Positions 6,449-13,788 of a stretch of 16,850 nucleotides of DNA are shown in pieces. Positions within the stretch are counted from its first letter, which is position 1. Every line of letters starts with the position of its first letter. The translations under genes and the position numbers were made by a program. The notes beneath the pieces are model-generated. The model searched no databases, was not told the origin of the DNA, and worked only from the letters and a program-made list of their open reading frames with translations. Where the stretch lies: NCBI GenBank assembly GCA_945866285.1, contig CAMBHC010000014.1, forward strand, positions 1 through 16,850, read 5' to 3'. The stretch comes from Candidatus Sulfopaludibacter sp. SbA3. GTDB lineage: Bacteria; Acidobacteriota; Vicinamibacteria; Vicinamibacterales; UBA2999.

Positions 6449-8203
6449 GTGAAGCGGTTTGTCAGGTTTGTCCTCATATTCCTGATCGTGGCCATGGTCG
6501 CCATGGTCGTGGCCTCGGTCGGGTTGTATTTCGCGGTGGGCCAGCCGCCGGCCGTGCCCGCGCATGCCACCTTGGTCCTTCGCCCAGGTGGCGACCTCCC
6601 TGAGGTCCTGCCGGAGGTTGTCTTTGGTGATGCGGAACTGACGGTTCGGGGCTATGTTGAGCTGATTCGCAAGGCCAGGGTCGACCCGCGCATCAACGGC
6701 ATTCTGCTGCGGCCGGGCAGCCTGAGCTCGCCGTTCTGGGCCAGGATTCAAGAAGTCCGCGACGCCCTCAAAGACTTTCGCGCCAGCGGCAAGTATGTGC
6801 ACGCGTGGCTCGAGTACGCGGGTGATCGTGAGTATTACCTGGCCTCGGTGGCCGACCGTGTCTACCTGTTGCCGTCGTCCACGCTTGATCTGACCGGCAT
6901 CGCCAGCTACGAGCTGTTCCTGCGCGGCACGTTCGACTGGATCGGCACCTACCCCGACTTCATGCACGTCGGCGACTACAAGAGCGCGGTCAACACCTAC
7001 CTGGAAAAATCGTTCACCCCGGCGCATCGCGAGATGGCCGACTCGCTCAATCGCAGCCAGTACGAACAACTGGTCCGCGGCATCGCCGATGGCCGCAAGA
7101 AATCCGAAGACGAAGTTCGCGGGCTGATTGACCAGGGGCCGTTCCTGCCGGTCGATGCGCTGCGCCTGGGATTGATTGACGAAGTCGCCTACGAAGATGA
7201 GCTCGACGACGTCAACAACGACCTGCGCGGCGTCGAGTTCGTTGAGGGTGACGACTACGCGCTGGTCGCCTGGAGTTCCCTTGGCGTCACGCCACGCTCG
7301 AAAGTCGCGGTGATCAACGCGGTCGGCGTGATCAACTCGGGCACCAGCGGCTTCGATCCCGTCAACGGCGCCGTCGTCGGGTCCGACTCGCTGGTGGAAT
7401 ACATCCGCAAGGCGCGCGCTGACAAGTCCATTCGCGCGATCGTGCTGCGCGTCGACAGTCCGGGCGGGTCGTCCACGGCCTCGGATGTAATCTGGCGCGA
7501 ACTGTCGATCTCGCGCGAGGACGGGCGGCCGCTGATCGTCTCAATGTCCGACCTGGCCGCATCTGGCGGTTACTACATCGCGTTGGCCGGCGATGTGATC
7601 GTCGCCCAGCCGGGCACGCTCACGGGATCCATCGGCGTCTACACCGGCAAGTTCGTCACCTCAGGGAGCTTCGAGAAGCTTGGCGCCAACATCGAATCGG
7701 TGAGCCGCGGGAAGCAGGCCGAGATGTATTCGTCCGATCGCCGGTTCACACCGGCCGAGCGCAAGAAGGTCACCGCGTCCATGCAGTCGGTCTACGACCA
7801 GTTCGTGGAGCGGACGGCCGCCGCCCGGCGCATGCCGCCTGAGAAGGTCGACGAGATTGCCCAGGGCAGGGTGTGGACCGGCGAACAGGCGCGCCAACTG
7901 GGGTTGGTCGACGAACTGGGCGGCCTCTCCACGGCCATCAACTTGGCCAAGCAACGCGCGCACATTCCTGCCGACGAAGAAGTCGAACTGGTCGTGTTCC
8001 CACCGCGCCGCAGTGTCTACGAGGTGCTGGCCGATGAACTGCAGTCGCCGATGGGACGCATGCAGGAACGGTCAGCCGCCGAGGCGTTGAGCCAACTGCT
8101 GGGCCCGCGTGAAAGAAAAGCCTTGTCGGCGCTGCTCGCACCGTCAAGGCTCTTCAGGTCTGGGCAAGTGCTGGCGCACATGCCCTACGTGTTCGTGAGG
8201 TAG
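6449..8203 (+). CDS. sppA: Signal peptide peptidase SppA, 67K type, 584 aa
   Basis: SppA is a membrane-anchored serine protease with a Ser/Lys dyad that degrades signal peptides left in the membrane. An N-terminal anchor (residues 5-30, FVLIFLIVAMVAMVVASVGL) is followed by two tandem S49 domains, as in the 67K form of Escherichia coli. The general-base lysine lies in the first domain (K178 in HVGDYKSAV) and the nucleophile in the second (S372 in SDLAASGGYY). They are 194 residues apart, close to the 200 between K209 and S409 in E. coli. SPGGSSTASD, GTLTGSIGV and VWTGEQARQLGLVDELGG are typical SppA segments. Translation starts at GTG without a ribosome site. The stop codon is one base from that of the convergent PpiD-like gene, so no separate terminator fits between them. 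Confidence 0.95.
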   Translation: MKRFVRFVLIFLIVAMVAMVVASVGLYFAVGQPPAVPAHATLVLRPGGDLPEVLPEVVFGDAELTVRGYVELIRKARVDPRINGILLRPGSLSSPFWARIQEVRDALKDFRASGKYVHAWLEYAGDREYYLASVADRVYLLPSSTLDLTGIASYELFLRGTFDWIGTYPDFMHVGDYKSAVNTYLEKSFTPAHREMADSLNRSQYEQLVRGIADGRKKSEDEVRGLIDQGPFLPVDALRLGLIDEVAYEDELDDVNNDLRGVEFVEGDDYALVAWSSLGVTPRSKVAVINAVGVINSGTSGFDPVNGAVVGSDSLVEYIRKARADKSIRAIVLRVDSPGGSSTASDVIWRELSISREDGRPLIVSMSDLAASGGYYIALAGDVIVAQPGTLTGSIGVYTGKFVTSGSFEKLGANIESVSRGKQAEMYSSDRRFTPAERKKVTASMQSVYDQFVERTAAARRMPPEKVDEIAQGRVWTGEQARQLGLVDELGGLSTAINLAKQRAHIPADEEVELVVFPPRRSVYEVLADELQSPMGRMQERSAAEALSQLLGPRERKALSALLAPSRLFRSGQVLAHMPYVFVR

Positions 8204-8204
8204 C

Positions 8205-10130
8205 CTACAGCCCGCCGGTGATCCGGGCGAGCGTGTCCTGCTTGATGTTGACCTTCAGGCCGCTCTTGGCCTTCTGCATGTAGGTGCCGAAGAACTTGTC
8301 GCGGCGCACGTTCACCAGCTCGTCGCGCAGCACGTCCTTGCCCGACTCCACTTCGGCGTCCGTGACGCCGACCTTCTCGACGACGCGAATCACGGCGGTG
8401 CCGGTGGGGGTGGTGATGGCGTCGCTCACGCCGCCTTGCGGCAACGCGAAGGCGGCGGCATCCACGGCTTCGCTGATGCCCAGGTCGGGAATGGCCGTGC
8501 CACGGGCCACCAGTTCGGTGGTCTTGACTTCGAGGCCGGCGCGCTTGACCGCGGCGGCGAAGTCTTTCGCGTTCTTCAGGTCGGTGGCGATCGCGGTGGC
8601 GCGCTGCTTCGCCATTTCGGCGGCCTTCTCCTGGCGCACGTCATCGGCCACCTTGGCCTTGACCTCGGCGAGCTGCGGCACGTACGAATCCTGGCGGCCG
8701 GTGACGGTGGCAAACACCCACCCGGTGGCGACGCGCATCGCCGGGGTGACTTCGCCTTCCTTCATGCCGAACACGCGGCCCGAGAGTTCAGGCTGCGCGC
8801 CGACACCCTGGATGGGCTCGTCCGATGCGATCAGGCCGGTCTCGACGACCGCGAGGTTGCGCTCCTTGGCGACCTTGTCGAGGTCGGCGGGCGTCTTGGT
8901 GGTGGCTTCAAGCGACTTGGCAATCCGCTCGGCTTCGGCCTGCGCCTTCTGCCACTTGAGCTGATCCTCGAGTTCCGCGTGGACCTCGGCGATCGGCCGG
9001 GTCTGGTCCGGCTGGTTGTCCACCACCTTGATGATGTGGAAGCCGAACGCCGTCTTCACCAGGTTGCTGATCTCGCCGGCCTTCATGCCGAACGCGGCCT
9101 GCTCGAATTCCGCGACCATGCGGCCGCGCCCGAAGTAGTCGAGGTCGCCGCCGTTCTGGTTGTTGCTGTCGTCCTCGGAGTACTGCTTGGCCAGGGCCGC
9201 GAAGTCGGCGTTGGGCGCCTTGGCTTTCTTGAGTACGTCTTCCGCCAGCGCTTGCACCACCTTCTCGTCCTTGCCTTCGAGCTTGAACAGGATGTGGCTG
9301 GCGCGCAGCTGCGCCGGGGTCTGGTACTGCGAGAGGTTCTGCTGGTAGAACGCCGCGATCTCGGTCTCGGGTACCGTGATCGTGCCGCGCACCTGTTCGA
9401 CGTTGACCTGCGCGTACTTGATCTTGCGCTTCTCGCCGATGCGGTACTTGTCCTTGGCCTTCTCGAAGAACGGTACGAGTTCGGCGTCGGTGACCGTCAC
9501 CTGGCTCTTGAAGGCTTCGGCGGTGATGGGGACAACCTCCAGCTTGATCTTCTCGTTGCGCTTCTTGAATTCAGCGACGACGTCGGCGTCATTGACGGAC
9601 ATCCACCCGGTGAGCGCGGTGCGCAACTTTTCGATCATCAGGGCGCGGCGCAGGCTGTTCTCGAACTCGGTCGTCGAGAGCGGCGGGTTCTGGACCTGCA
9701 GGATCTGCCGGTAGCGCTGCTCGCCGACAAACGTGCCATTCTCCTGGAAGCCGGGGAGCGCGAGAATGCGCTCGCGAATCTCGACATCGCTGACCGTGAT
9801 GCCCTGCTTGCGCGACTCGGCGACCATGGACTCTTCGTCGATCAGCTGCTGCAGGATCTGGCGATCGATTCCGAGCTGCTTGAGCAGCTGGTCGTTCATC
9901 TGTCCGCCATAGGCGTTGCGATAGGCCTGCACCTGCGCGTTGTAGCGCCGGGTGAAGGTGCCCACGGTAATGGGCTCGCCTTCGACATCGGCGATCGTCT
10001 CGTTAGGTGAAGCCCCGGTCGTGGTGGTCAGGAAATCGGGGATGTAGAAGACCACGAAGGTCAGGACGACCAACGCGAGGCTCCATTTGAGCCAACCCTT
10101 GTGTCGCCGCATCCGGTCGAGCATCGTCAT
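8205..10130 (-). CDS. PpiD/SurA-like membrane-anchored peptidyl-prolyl isomerase, 641 aa
   Basis: This is a periplasmic folding factor held in the inner membrane, matching PpiD in architecture and size (E. coli PpiD has 623 residues). A short basic cytoplasmic start (MTMLDRMRRHKGWLKW) leads into one transmembrane helix, residues 15-33. A SurA-type N-terminal chaperone region covers about residues 40-230. A parvulin (rotamase) domain lies at about 275-373, with ASHILF, DFAALAKQYSED, GGDLDYFGRGRM and FGFHIIKV. A C-terminal region at about 380-630 resembles the second, often inactive parvulin-like part of PpiD. AGAGG lies about ten bases before the ATG at 10130, and M3 is an alternative start. 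The gene diverges from the diguanylate cyclase and converges on sppA. Known PpiD binds the Sec translocon and assists newly exported proteins; the same role here is inference. Confidence 0.9.
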   Translation of the reverse strand: MTMLDRMRRHKGWLKWSLALVVLTFVVFYIPDFLTTTTGASPNETIADVEGEPITVGTFTRRYNAQVQAYRNAYGGQMNDQLLKQLGIDRQILQQLIDEESMVAESRKQGITVSDVEIRERILALPGFQENGTFVGEQRYRQILQVQNPPLSTTEFENSLRRALMIEKLRTALTGWMSVNDADVVAEFKKRNEKIKLEVVPITAEAFKSQVTVTDAELVPFFEKAKDKYRIGEKRKIKYAQVNVEQVRGTITVPETEIAAFYQQNLSQYQTPAQLRASHILFKLEGKDEKVVQALAEDVLKKAKAPNADFAALAKQYSEDDSNNQNGGDLDYFGRGRMVAEFEQAAFGMKAGEISNLVKTAFGFHIIKVVDNQPDQTRPIAEVHAELEDQLKWQKAQAEAERIAKSLEATTKTPADLDKVAKERNLAVVETGLIASDEPIQGVGAQPELSGRVFGMKEGEVTPAMRVATGWVFATVTGRQDSYVPQLAEVKAKVADDVRQEKAAEMAKQRATAIATDLKNAKDFAAAVKRAGLEVKTTELVARGTAIPDLGISEAVDAAAFALPQGGVSDAITTPTGTAVIRVVEKVGVTDAEVESGKDVLRDELVNVRRDKFFGTYMQKAKSGLKVNIKQDTLARITGGL

Positions 10131-10173
10131 CGGTCAGAACCCTCTGGGAAACAAGGATCGTAACACGGCGGCC

Positions 10174-10179
10174 GGTTCC
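10174..10179 (-). promoter_or_regulatory. GGAACC element facing the PpiD-like gene
   Basis: On the minus strand GGAACC lies 43 bases before the ATG at 10130 and resembles the -35 element of extracytoplasmic-function sigma factors. The matching -10 is unclear: TACGAT and TCC follow 11-16 bases downstream. The same hexamer occurs on the opposite strand at 10225, facing the cyclase gene. Confidence 0.25.
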
Positions 10180-10204
10180 TCCGAACGGTCGTGTTTGAGC
10201 CCGT

Positions 10205-10217
10205 GGGTTTGAAACCC
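10205..10217. repeat. Perfect 13-bp palindrome, possible operator
   Basis: GGGTTTGAAACCC is a perfect inverted repeat centred on one G. It lies between the two divergent genes, about 35-50 bases before the cyclase start. Its size and position suit a dimeric repressor or activator. No regulator can be named from it. Confidence 0.35.
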
Positions 10218-10224
10218 CGGGGAT

Positions 10225-10250
10225 GGAACCCCCCGTGATATATTTTGTCA
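10225..10250 (+). promoter_or_regulatory. Candidate promoter of the diguanylate cyclase gene
   Basis: Two readings are possible. GGAACC (10225-10230) followed after 16 bases by GTCA (10247-10250) has the look of an extracytoplasmic-function sigma promoter. TATATT (10239-10244) alone fits a housekeeping -10 but has no good -35. Both place the transcription start within a few bases of the ATG at 10256. Confidence 0.3.
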
Positions 10251-10255
10251 GTTGA

Positions 10256-11308
10256 ATGACTTACGGCGGTTCTCGCCGTCCGGATCTGGCTGCGCGCCTG
10301 CGGCGCGGCCAGCGCGCGCTCAAAAGCCGTCTCGAACGGACTGAGTTCGTTCTGGCCCTGCTTCGCGCCGCACACGACACGCTCGACCCCGAAAGCATCG
10401 GCCGGCTCGTGGTGGCCCGTGCGGACGAGTGGTTCAAAGCGTCCGCGTGCGGGGTGTTTGCTGCCGACCTCGACGGACAAGTCGTGGGCCTGTCGTCAAA
10501 GGGCATGGGGCCGGCGCTCACGCCCGCGGCGACCGGTGTGGCACGCTGGGTGTTGGCGAACGGACGAGAACTTGCGTCAGCCGACCTGCGCAAGGACGCG
10601 AGGGCGCCCGGAGCCGCCGGGGCCGTGCTGGCGTGGCCCTTACGCTGCCGGGCCCAGACGGTCGGGGCCTTGGTGATGGCCGAGCGTCAGGCGGCCACGC
10701 AGGCGCCGCACCTCACCCCGGCCGTGGGGCAGTTGCTGGGAGCGATGCTCGAGGGGCCGGCGCAGGCGCTTGATAACGCCTTGCGACTGCAGCGGTCCGA
10801 AGCGCTGTCGGTCACCGACGACCTGACGCAGCTCTACAACTCGCGGTACTTCAACCAGGTGCTGCGGAGCGAAGCCAAGCGCGCGTTGCGTTCGGGGCGG
10901 CCGCTGTCGCTGCTGTTCCTGGATTTGGACGGATTCAAGGGCGTTAATGACAATCACGGTCACCAGGCCGGAAGCCGGGCGCTGGTGGAAGCCGCCGCCG
11001 TCATTCGGCGGTGCGCCCGTGAGACGGACATGGTGGCGCGCTTCGGGGGCGACGAATTTGCCATCATCCTGCCCGACACCGGGTCGGAGGGTGCGGCGGC
11101 GGTTGGCGACCGTGTTCGGGAACGACTCGCGGCTCATCCCTTCCTCGCGGGGAGTGGGCTGAGTGTGCGACTGACCGCATCGGTTGGGGTGGCGACGCTG
11201 CCCGATGTTGCGGCTTCGGCTGAAGAGTTGGTGCGTGCGGCCGATATGGCGATGTACCGGGTAAAAGATTCGGGTAAAAACGGGGTTCGCATCGCCCAAG
11301 CCGAGTAG
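10256..11308 (+). CDS. GAF-GGDEF diguanylate cyclase, 350 aa
   Basis: The enzyme condenses two GTP into cyclic di-GMP. A basic, helical N-terminus (about residues 1-30) is followed by a GAF-like sensor domain, about 35-170, which is soluble with no membrane segment. A short helical linker and a GGDEF domain from about residue 180 follow. DDLTQLYN opens the catalytic domain, DLDGFKGVND holds the metal-binding Asp and substrate residues, and the signature GGDEF at 264-268 is intact. The inhibitory RxxD site is also intact (R255 to D258, five residues before GGDEF), so product feedback is expected. SVGVAT and ADMAMYRVKDSGKNG complete the fold. No EAL domain is present. No ribosome site precedes the ATG. 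The gene ends 45 bases before mreB on the same strand, with no hairpin terminator that I can see. Confidence 0.9.
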   Translation: MTYGGSRRPDLAARLRRGQRALKSRLERTEFVLALLRAAHDTLDPESIGRLVVARADEWFKASACGVFAADLDGQVVGLSSKGMGPALTPAATGVARWVLANGRELASADLRKDARAPGAAGAVLAWPLRCRAQTVGALVMAERQAATQAPHLTPAVGQLLGAMLEGPAQALDNALRLQRSEALSVTDDLTQLYNSRYFNQVLRSEAKRALRSGRPLSLLFLDLDGFKGVNDNHGHQAGSRALVEAAAVIRRCARETDMVARFGGDEFAIILPDTGSEGAAAVGDRVRERLAAHPFLAGSGLSVRLTASVGVATLPDVAASAEELVRAADMAMYRVKDSGKNGVRIAQAE

Positions 11309-11318
11309 GCCACTGGCG

Positions 11319-11344
11319 CTGCACGGTTCTGCACACTGTATTTA
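11319..11344 (+). promoter_or_regulatory. Direct repeat and -10-like hexamer before mreB
   Basis: CTGCAC occurs at 11319-11324 and again at 11329-11334, a spacing of ten bases or one helical turn. TATTTA (11339-11344) follows and ends nine bases before the mreB ATG. The leader is A-rich (AGTAAAAAAT) and lacks a Shine-Dalgarno sequence. The arrangement suits a promoter whose -35 region is covered by a regulator binding in phase. It could instead be simply the spacer of a continuous transcript. Confidence 0.3.
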
Positions 11345-11353
11345 GTAAAAAAT

Positions 11354-12379
11354 ATGGGTCTTGGTTCGTTTCTCTCGTTTCTCTCCACTGACTTGGCCAT
11401 CGATCTGGGCACGGCCAATACCTGCGTGTTCGCCAAGGGCCGCGGCATCGTCGTGAACGAGCCCTCCATGGTGGCCGTCAACAAGGTCACCGGGCGCGTC
11501 GAAGCGGTGGGTACCGGTGCCAAGGAAATGCTCGGGCGCACGCCGGGCAACATCGTCGCCATCAAGCCCATGAAGGACGGCGTGATCGCCGACTTCGACG
11601 TCACCGAGAAGATGCTGACGTACTTCATCAAGAAGGCGCACAACGGCAACGTGTGGGTACGGCCGCGCATTATCATCGGCGTGCCGTCGGAAATTACGCA
11701 GGTCGAAAAGCGCGCCGTGAAAGATTCGGCGTATCGCGCCAAGGCCAGCGAAGTCCACCTGATTGAAGAGGCAATGGCCGCTGCGATTGGCGCTGGCATG
11801 CCGATTACCGAGCCGGCCGGCAACATGATTGTCGACATTGGCGGCGGCACTACCGACATCGCGGTGATCTCGCTTGCCGGCATTGTCTACAGCAAGGCCG
11901 TGCGCGTGGCCGGTAACGAGATGGATGAGGCGATCATCCAGTACATCAAGAAGACCTATAACCTGCTGATCGGCGAACGCACGTCGGAGCAGATCAAGAT
12001 GGTGCTGGGCTCCGCGTATCCGCTCGAGGAGCGGATGACCATGGAGATCAAGGGCCGGCACCTGATCGAGGGCGTGCCGAAGACGATCACCATCACCGAC
12101 GAGGAAATTCGCGAGGCGCTCGCCGAAACGGTCAATGTGATCGTGGATGCCGTGCGCATCGCCCTCGAGCGCACGCCGCCCGAGCTGTCGGCTGACATTG
12201 TCGACCGTGGCATTGTCATCACCGGGGGCGGTTCGTTGCTGAAGAACCTCGACAAGCGGCTGCGCGAAGAGACCGGCTTGCCGGTATCGAGCGCGGAGGA
12301 CCCGTTGTCGTCGGTGGTGCTCGGCGCCGGCAAGATGCTGGACGATTTTGACCTGCTCCGCAAGATTGCGATCGACTAA
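11354..12379 (+). CDS. mreB: Rod-shape protein MreB, actin-like filament, 341 aa
   Basis: MreB is the bacterial actin that polymerises under the inner membrane and guides lateral-wall synthesis. The protein is full length for the family. The first phosphate loop is IDLGTANTCVF (about residues 16-26), the second is VDIGGGTTDIAVIS (about 160-173), and the adenosine motif is ITGGGSLL (about 289-296). The start MGLGSFLSFLSTDLAIDLG is a short hydrophobic/amphipathic membrane-binding segment before the first strand. EEAMAAAIGAG and YSKAVRVAGNEMDEAI are classic MreB sequences. The next gene, mreC, begins 15 bases after the stop. The cyclase gene lies 45 bases upstream. A long open frame on the opposite strand (11342-12739) mirrors this gene and is not coding. 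Confidence 0.98.
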   Translation: MGLGSFLSFLSTDLAIDLGTANTCVFAKGRGIVVNEPSMVAVNKVTGRVEAVGTGAKEMLGRTPGNIVAIKPMKDGVIADFDVTEKMLTYFIKKAHNGNVWVRPRIIIGVPSEITQVEKRAVKDSAYRAKASEVHLIEEAMAAAIGAGMPITEPAGNMIVDIGGGTTDIAVISLAGIVYSKAVRVAGNEMDEAIIQYIKKTYNLLIGERTSEQIKMVLGSAYPLEERMTMEIKGRHLIEGVPKTITITDEEIREALAETVNVIVDAVRIALERTPPELSADIVDRGIVITGGGSLLKNLDKRLREETGLPVSSAEDPLSSVVLGAGKMLDDFDLLRKIAID

Positions 12380-12394
12380 GGCGGCTCGCGCGCC

Positions 12395-13240
12395 ATGGCC
12401 CTCGCCGATATCCGACAACGTCCCGGCGTCCTGCTCGGCGCGGCCATCCTGCTGCACGTCGTCCTGATTTCCGCGCAGGTCAACACCGTGTCCGGCTTGC
12501 CGGTTCTGCAGGTGGTGACCTTCGGCTCGTTTGCCGAAGTGCAGCGCGGGACCATGGCGATTGTCGACGGCGTGCGGAATGTCTGGTCGGGCTACATCTC
12601 CCTGCGCCAGGTGCACGTCGAAAACGATGCGCTGAAGCTCGAACTGCAGACGCTGCATGTGCGGCTGCAACAAGAGCATGCGGAAGCGCAGCGCACCGAC
12701 AACTTGCGCCAGTTGCTGGAACTGCGTGAGCGTTCCCATCTCGAGACCACCGCGGCCGACGTGATTGCGGCGGCCGCCTCACCGGAATTCCGCACCGTCA
12801 CCATCGACAAGGGGACCAACGACGGGCTCGCTGCCGACATGGCCGTGATCTCGCCGGCAGGTGTGGTCGGCCGCGTGGTCCTGCCCGCCGGGCGTGCCTC
12901 GAAGGTGCAATTACTGATTGACCGCAACGCCGCCGCCGGCGCCCTGATCGAGCGCACGCGCGTTCAGGGCGTGGTCGAAGGGTTTGGCGACGGTTCGCTC
13001 CGCATGGAGTACGTGCCGGGCAGTTCCGACGTCAAGCCCGGCGACCTGGTGGTGACCTCAGGCATCGACGGCATCTACCCCAAGGGCTTCGTAATCGGGA
13101 CCATCGAGCAAGTGAGTCCCGGCAGCGGGGGCTACCACCAGATCACCGTCCGGCCGGCGGTCAACTTTACGCGACTTGAAGAAGTGCTGGTCGTCCGCAC
13201 GCCGGCCGCAGCGCACGCATCGCCTGAGGGTGACCAGTGA
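12395..13240 (+). CDS. mreC: Rod-shape protein MreC, 281 aa
   Basis: MreC is a bitopic inner-membrane protein that links MreB to the periplasmic enzymes and activates PBP2. A short cytoplasmic start (MALADIRQRPG) precedes one transmembrane helix, about residues 11-28. A coiled coil follows at about 70-110, rich in Glu, Leu and Gln (NDALKLELQTLHVRLQQEHA). The two beta-barrel lobes typical of MreC lie at about 118-270, with VTIDKGTNDGL, VGRVV, LLIDRNAAAGALIERTR, VKPGDLVVTSGIDGIYPKG and FVIGTI. The short tail is Ala/Pro rich. The ATG has only a weak AAGG well upstream. The last bases GTGA overlap the start of mreD, which indicates coupled translation. Confidence 0.96.
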   Translation: MALADIRQRPGVLLGAAILLHVVLISAQVNTVSGLPVLQVVTFGSFAEVQRGTMAIVDGVRNVWSGYISLRQVHVENDALKLELQTLHVRLQQEHAEAQRTDNLRQLLELRERSHLETTAADVIAAAASPEFRTVTIDKGTNDGLAADMAVISPAGVVGRVVLPAGRASKVQLLIDRNAAAGALIERTRVQGVVEGFGDGSLRMEYVPGSSDVKPGDLVVTSGIDGIYPKGFVIGTIEQVSPGSGGYHQITVRPAVNFTRLEEVLVVRTPAAAHASPEGDQ

Positions 13241-13743
13241 GGATCATCGGGGCTGGCGCGGCCATCCTGGTGGCACTGGTCCTGCAAACCACGTTGGCTG
13301 GGTTGGTGATTCGCGGCACCGCCGCCCTCGACCTGGTGCTGATCGTGGTGGTCTACATCGCCCTGAAGGCGGGGCCGGTGCCCGGCGTGGTGGCGGGCAC
13401 GGTCGCCGGGCTGATTCAGGACGCGCTCTCAAACCCCATCCTTGGAATTGGCGGCCTGGCCAAGACGATTGTGGGCTTCCTGGCCGGCGTGCTGGGGACC
13501 CAGTTCATTCTGACCGGACCGCTCCCGCGCCTGGTGATGCTGGTGATGGCCACCGTGCTGCACGCGGCCATCTTCATGGGGCTCTACGTCTTGTTGGACC
13601 TGCGCCAGTTCCCGAACCCGGTTCCATCGGTGATCGGACAGGCCCTGGGAAACGGCTTTGTCGGGGTGGTGACGTTCCAGCTGATCGAGTGGTTACCGGG
13701 CTTCGTAGACCGGCGTCGCGCCGGACGGTCTTTGCGGCGATAA
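13237..13743 (+). CDS. mreD: Rod-shape protein MreD, 168 aa
   Basis: MreD is a polytopic inner-membrane member of the elongasome. The sequence is almost entirely hydrophobic, with about five membrane segments. GVVAGTVAGLIQDALSNP, LGIGGLAKTIVGFLAG and LDLVLIVVVYIAL match the MreD pattern, and the basic C-terminus (DRRRAGRSLRR) should face the cytoplasm. The GTG start overlaps the mreC stop by four bases, and a GAGGG ribosome site lies a few bases before it. Length is normal for the family. MreD is poorly conserved, so the name rests on its position between mreC and the PBP2 gene as well as on sequence. Confidence 0.94.
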   Translation: MRIIGAGAAILVALVLQTTLAGLVIRGTAALDLVLIVVVYIALKAGPVPGVVAGTVAGLIQDALSNPILGIGGLAKTIVGFLAGVLGTQFILTGPLPRLVMLVMATVLHAAIFMGLYVLLDLRQFPNPVPSVIGQALGNGFVGVVTFQLIEWLPGFVDRRRAGRSLRR

Positions 13744-13757
13744 TTAACCGTGACCCT

Positions 13758-13784
13758 TGAACTTCGACGCTGAACTCTGAACTG
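13758..13784 (+). repeat. TGAACT micro-repeat in the mreD-mrdA spacer
   Basis: The hexamer TGAACT occurs three times in 26 bases, at 13758, 13771 and 13778. The last two copies are exactly seven bases apart and the first is 13 bases before the second, as in a worn heptamer array. It fills the 45-base spacer before the PBP2 start codon, where a ribosome site would be expected. Confidence 0.45.
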
Positions 13785-13788
13785 CTAA

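Noticed and set aside
8436..10010. 524-codon open frame opposite the PpiD-like gene
   Set aside because: It is the antisense reading of a well-supported gene, with no recognisable domain and skewed composition.
11342..12739. 465-codon open frame opposite mreB and mreC
   Set aside because: It lies antisense to clear mreB and mreC coding sequence. Its His/Arg/Asp-rich composition is that of a high-GC shadow frame.
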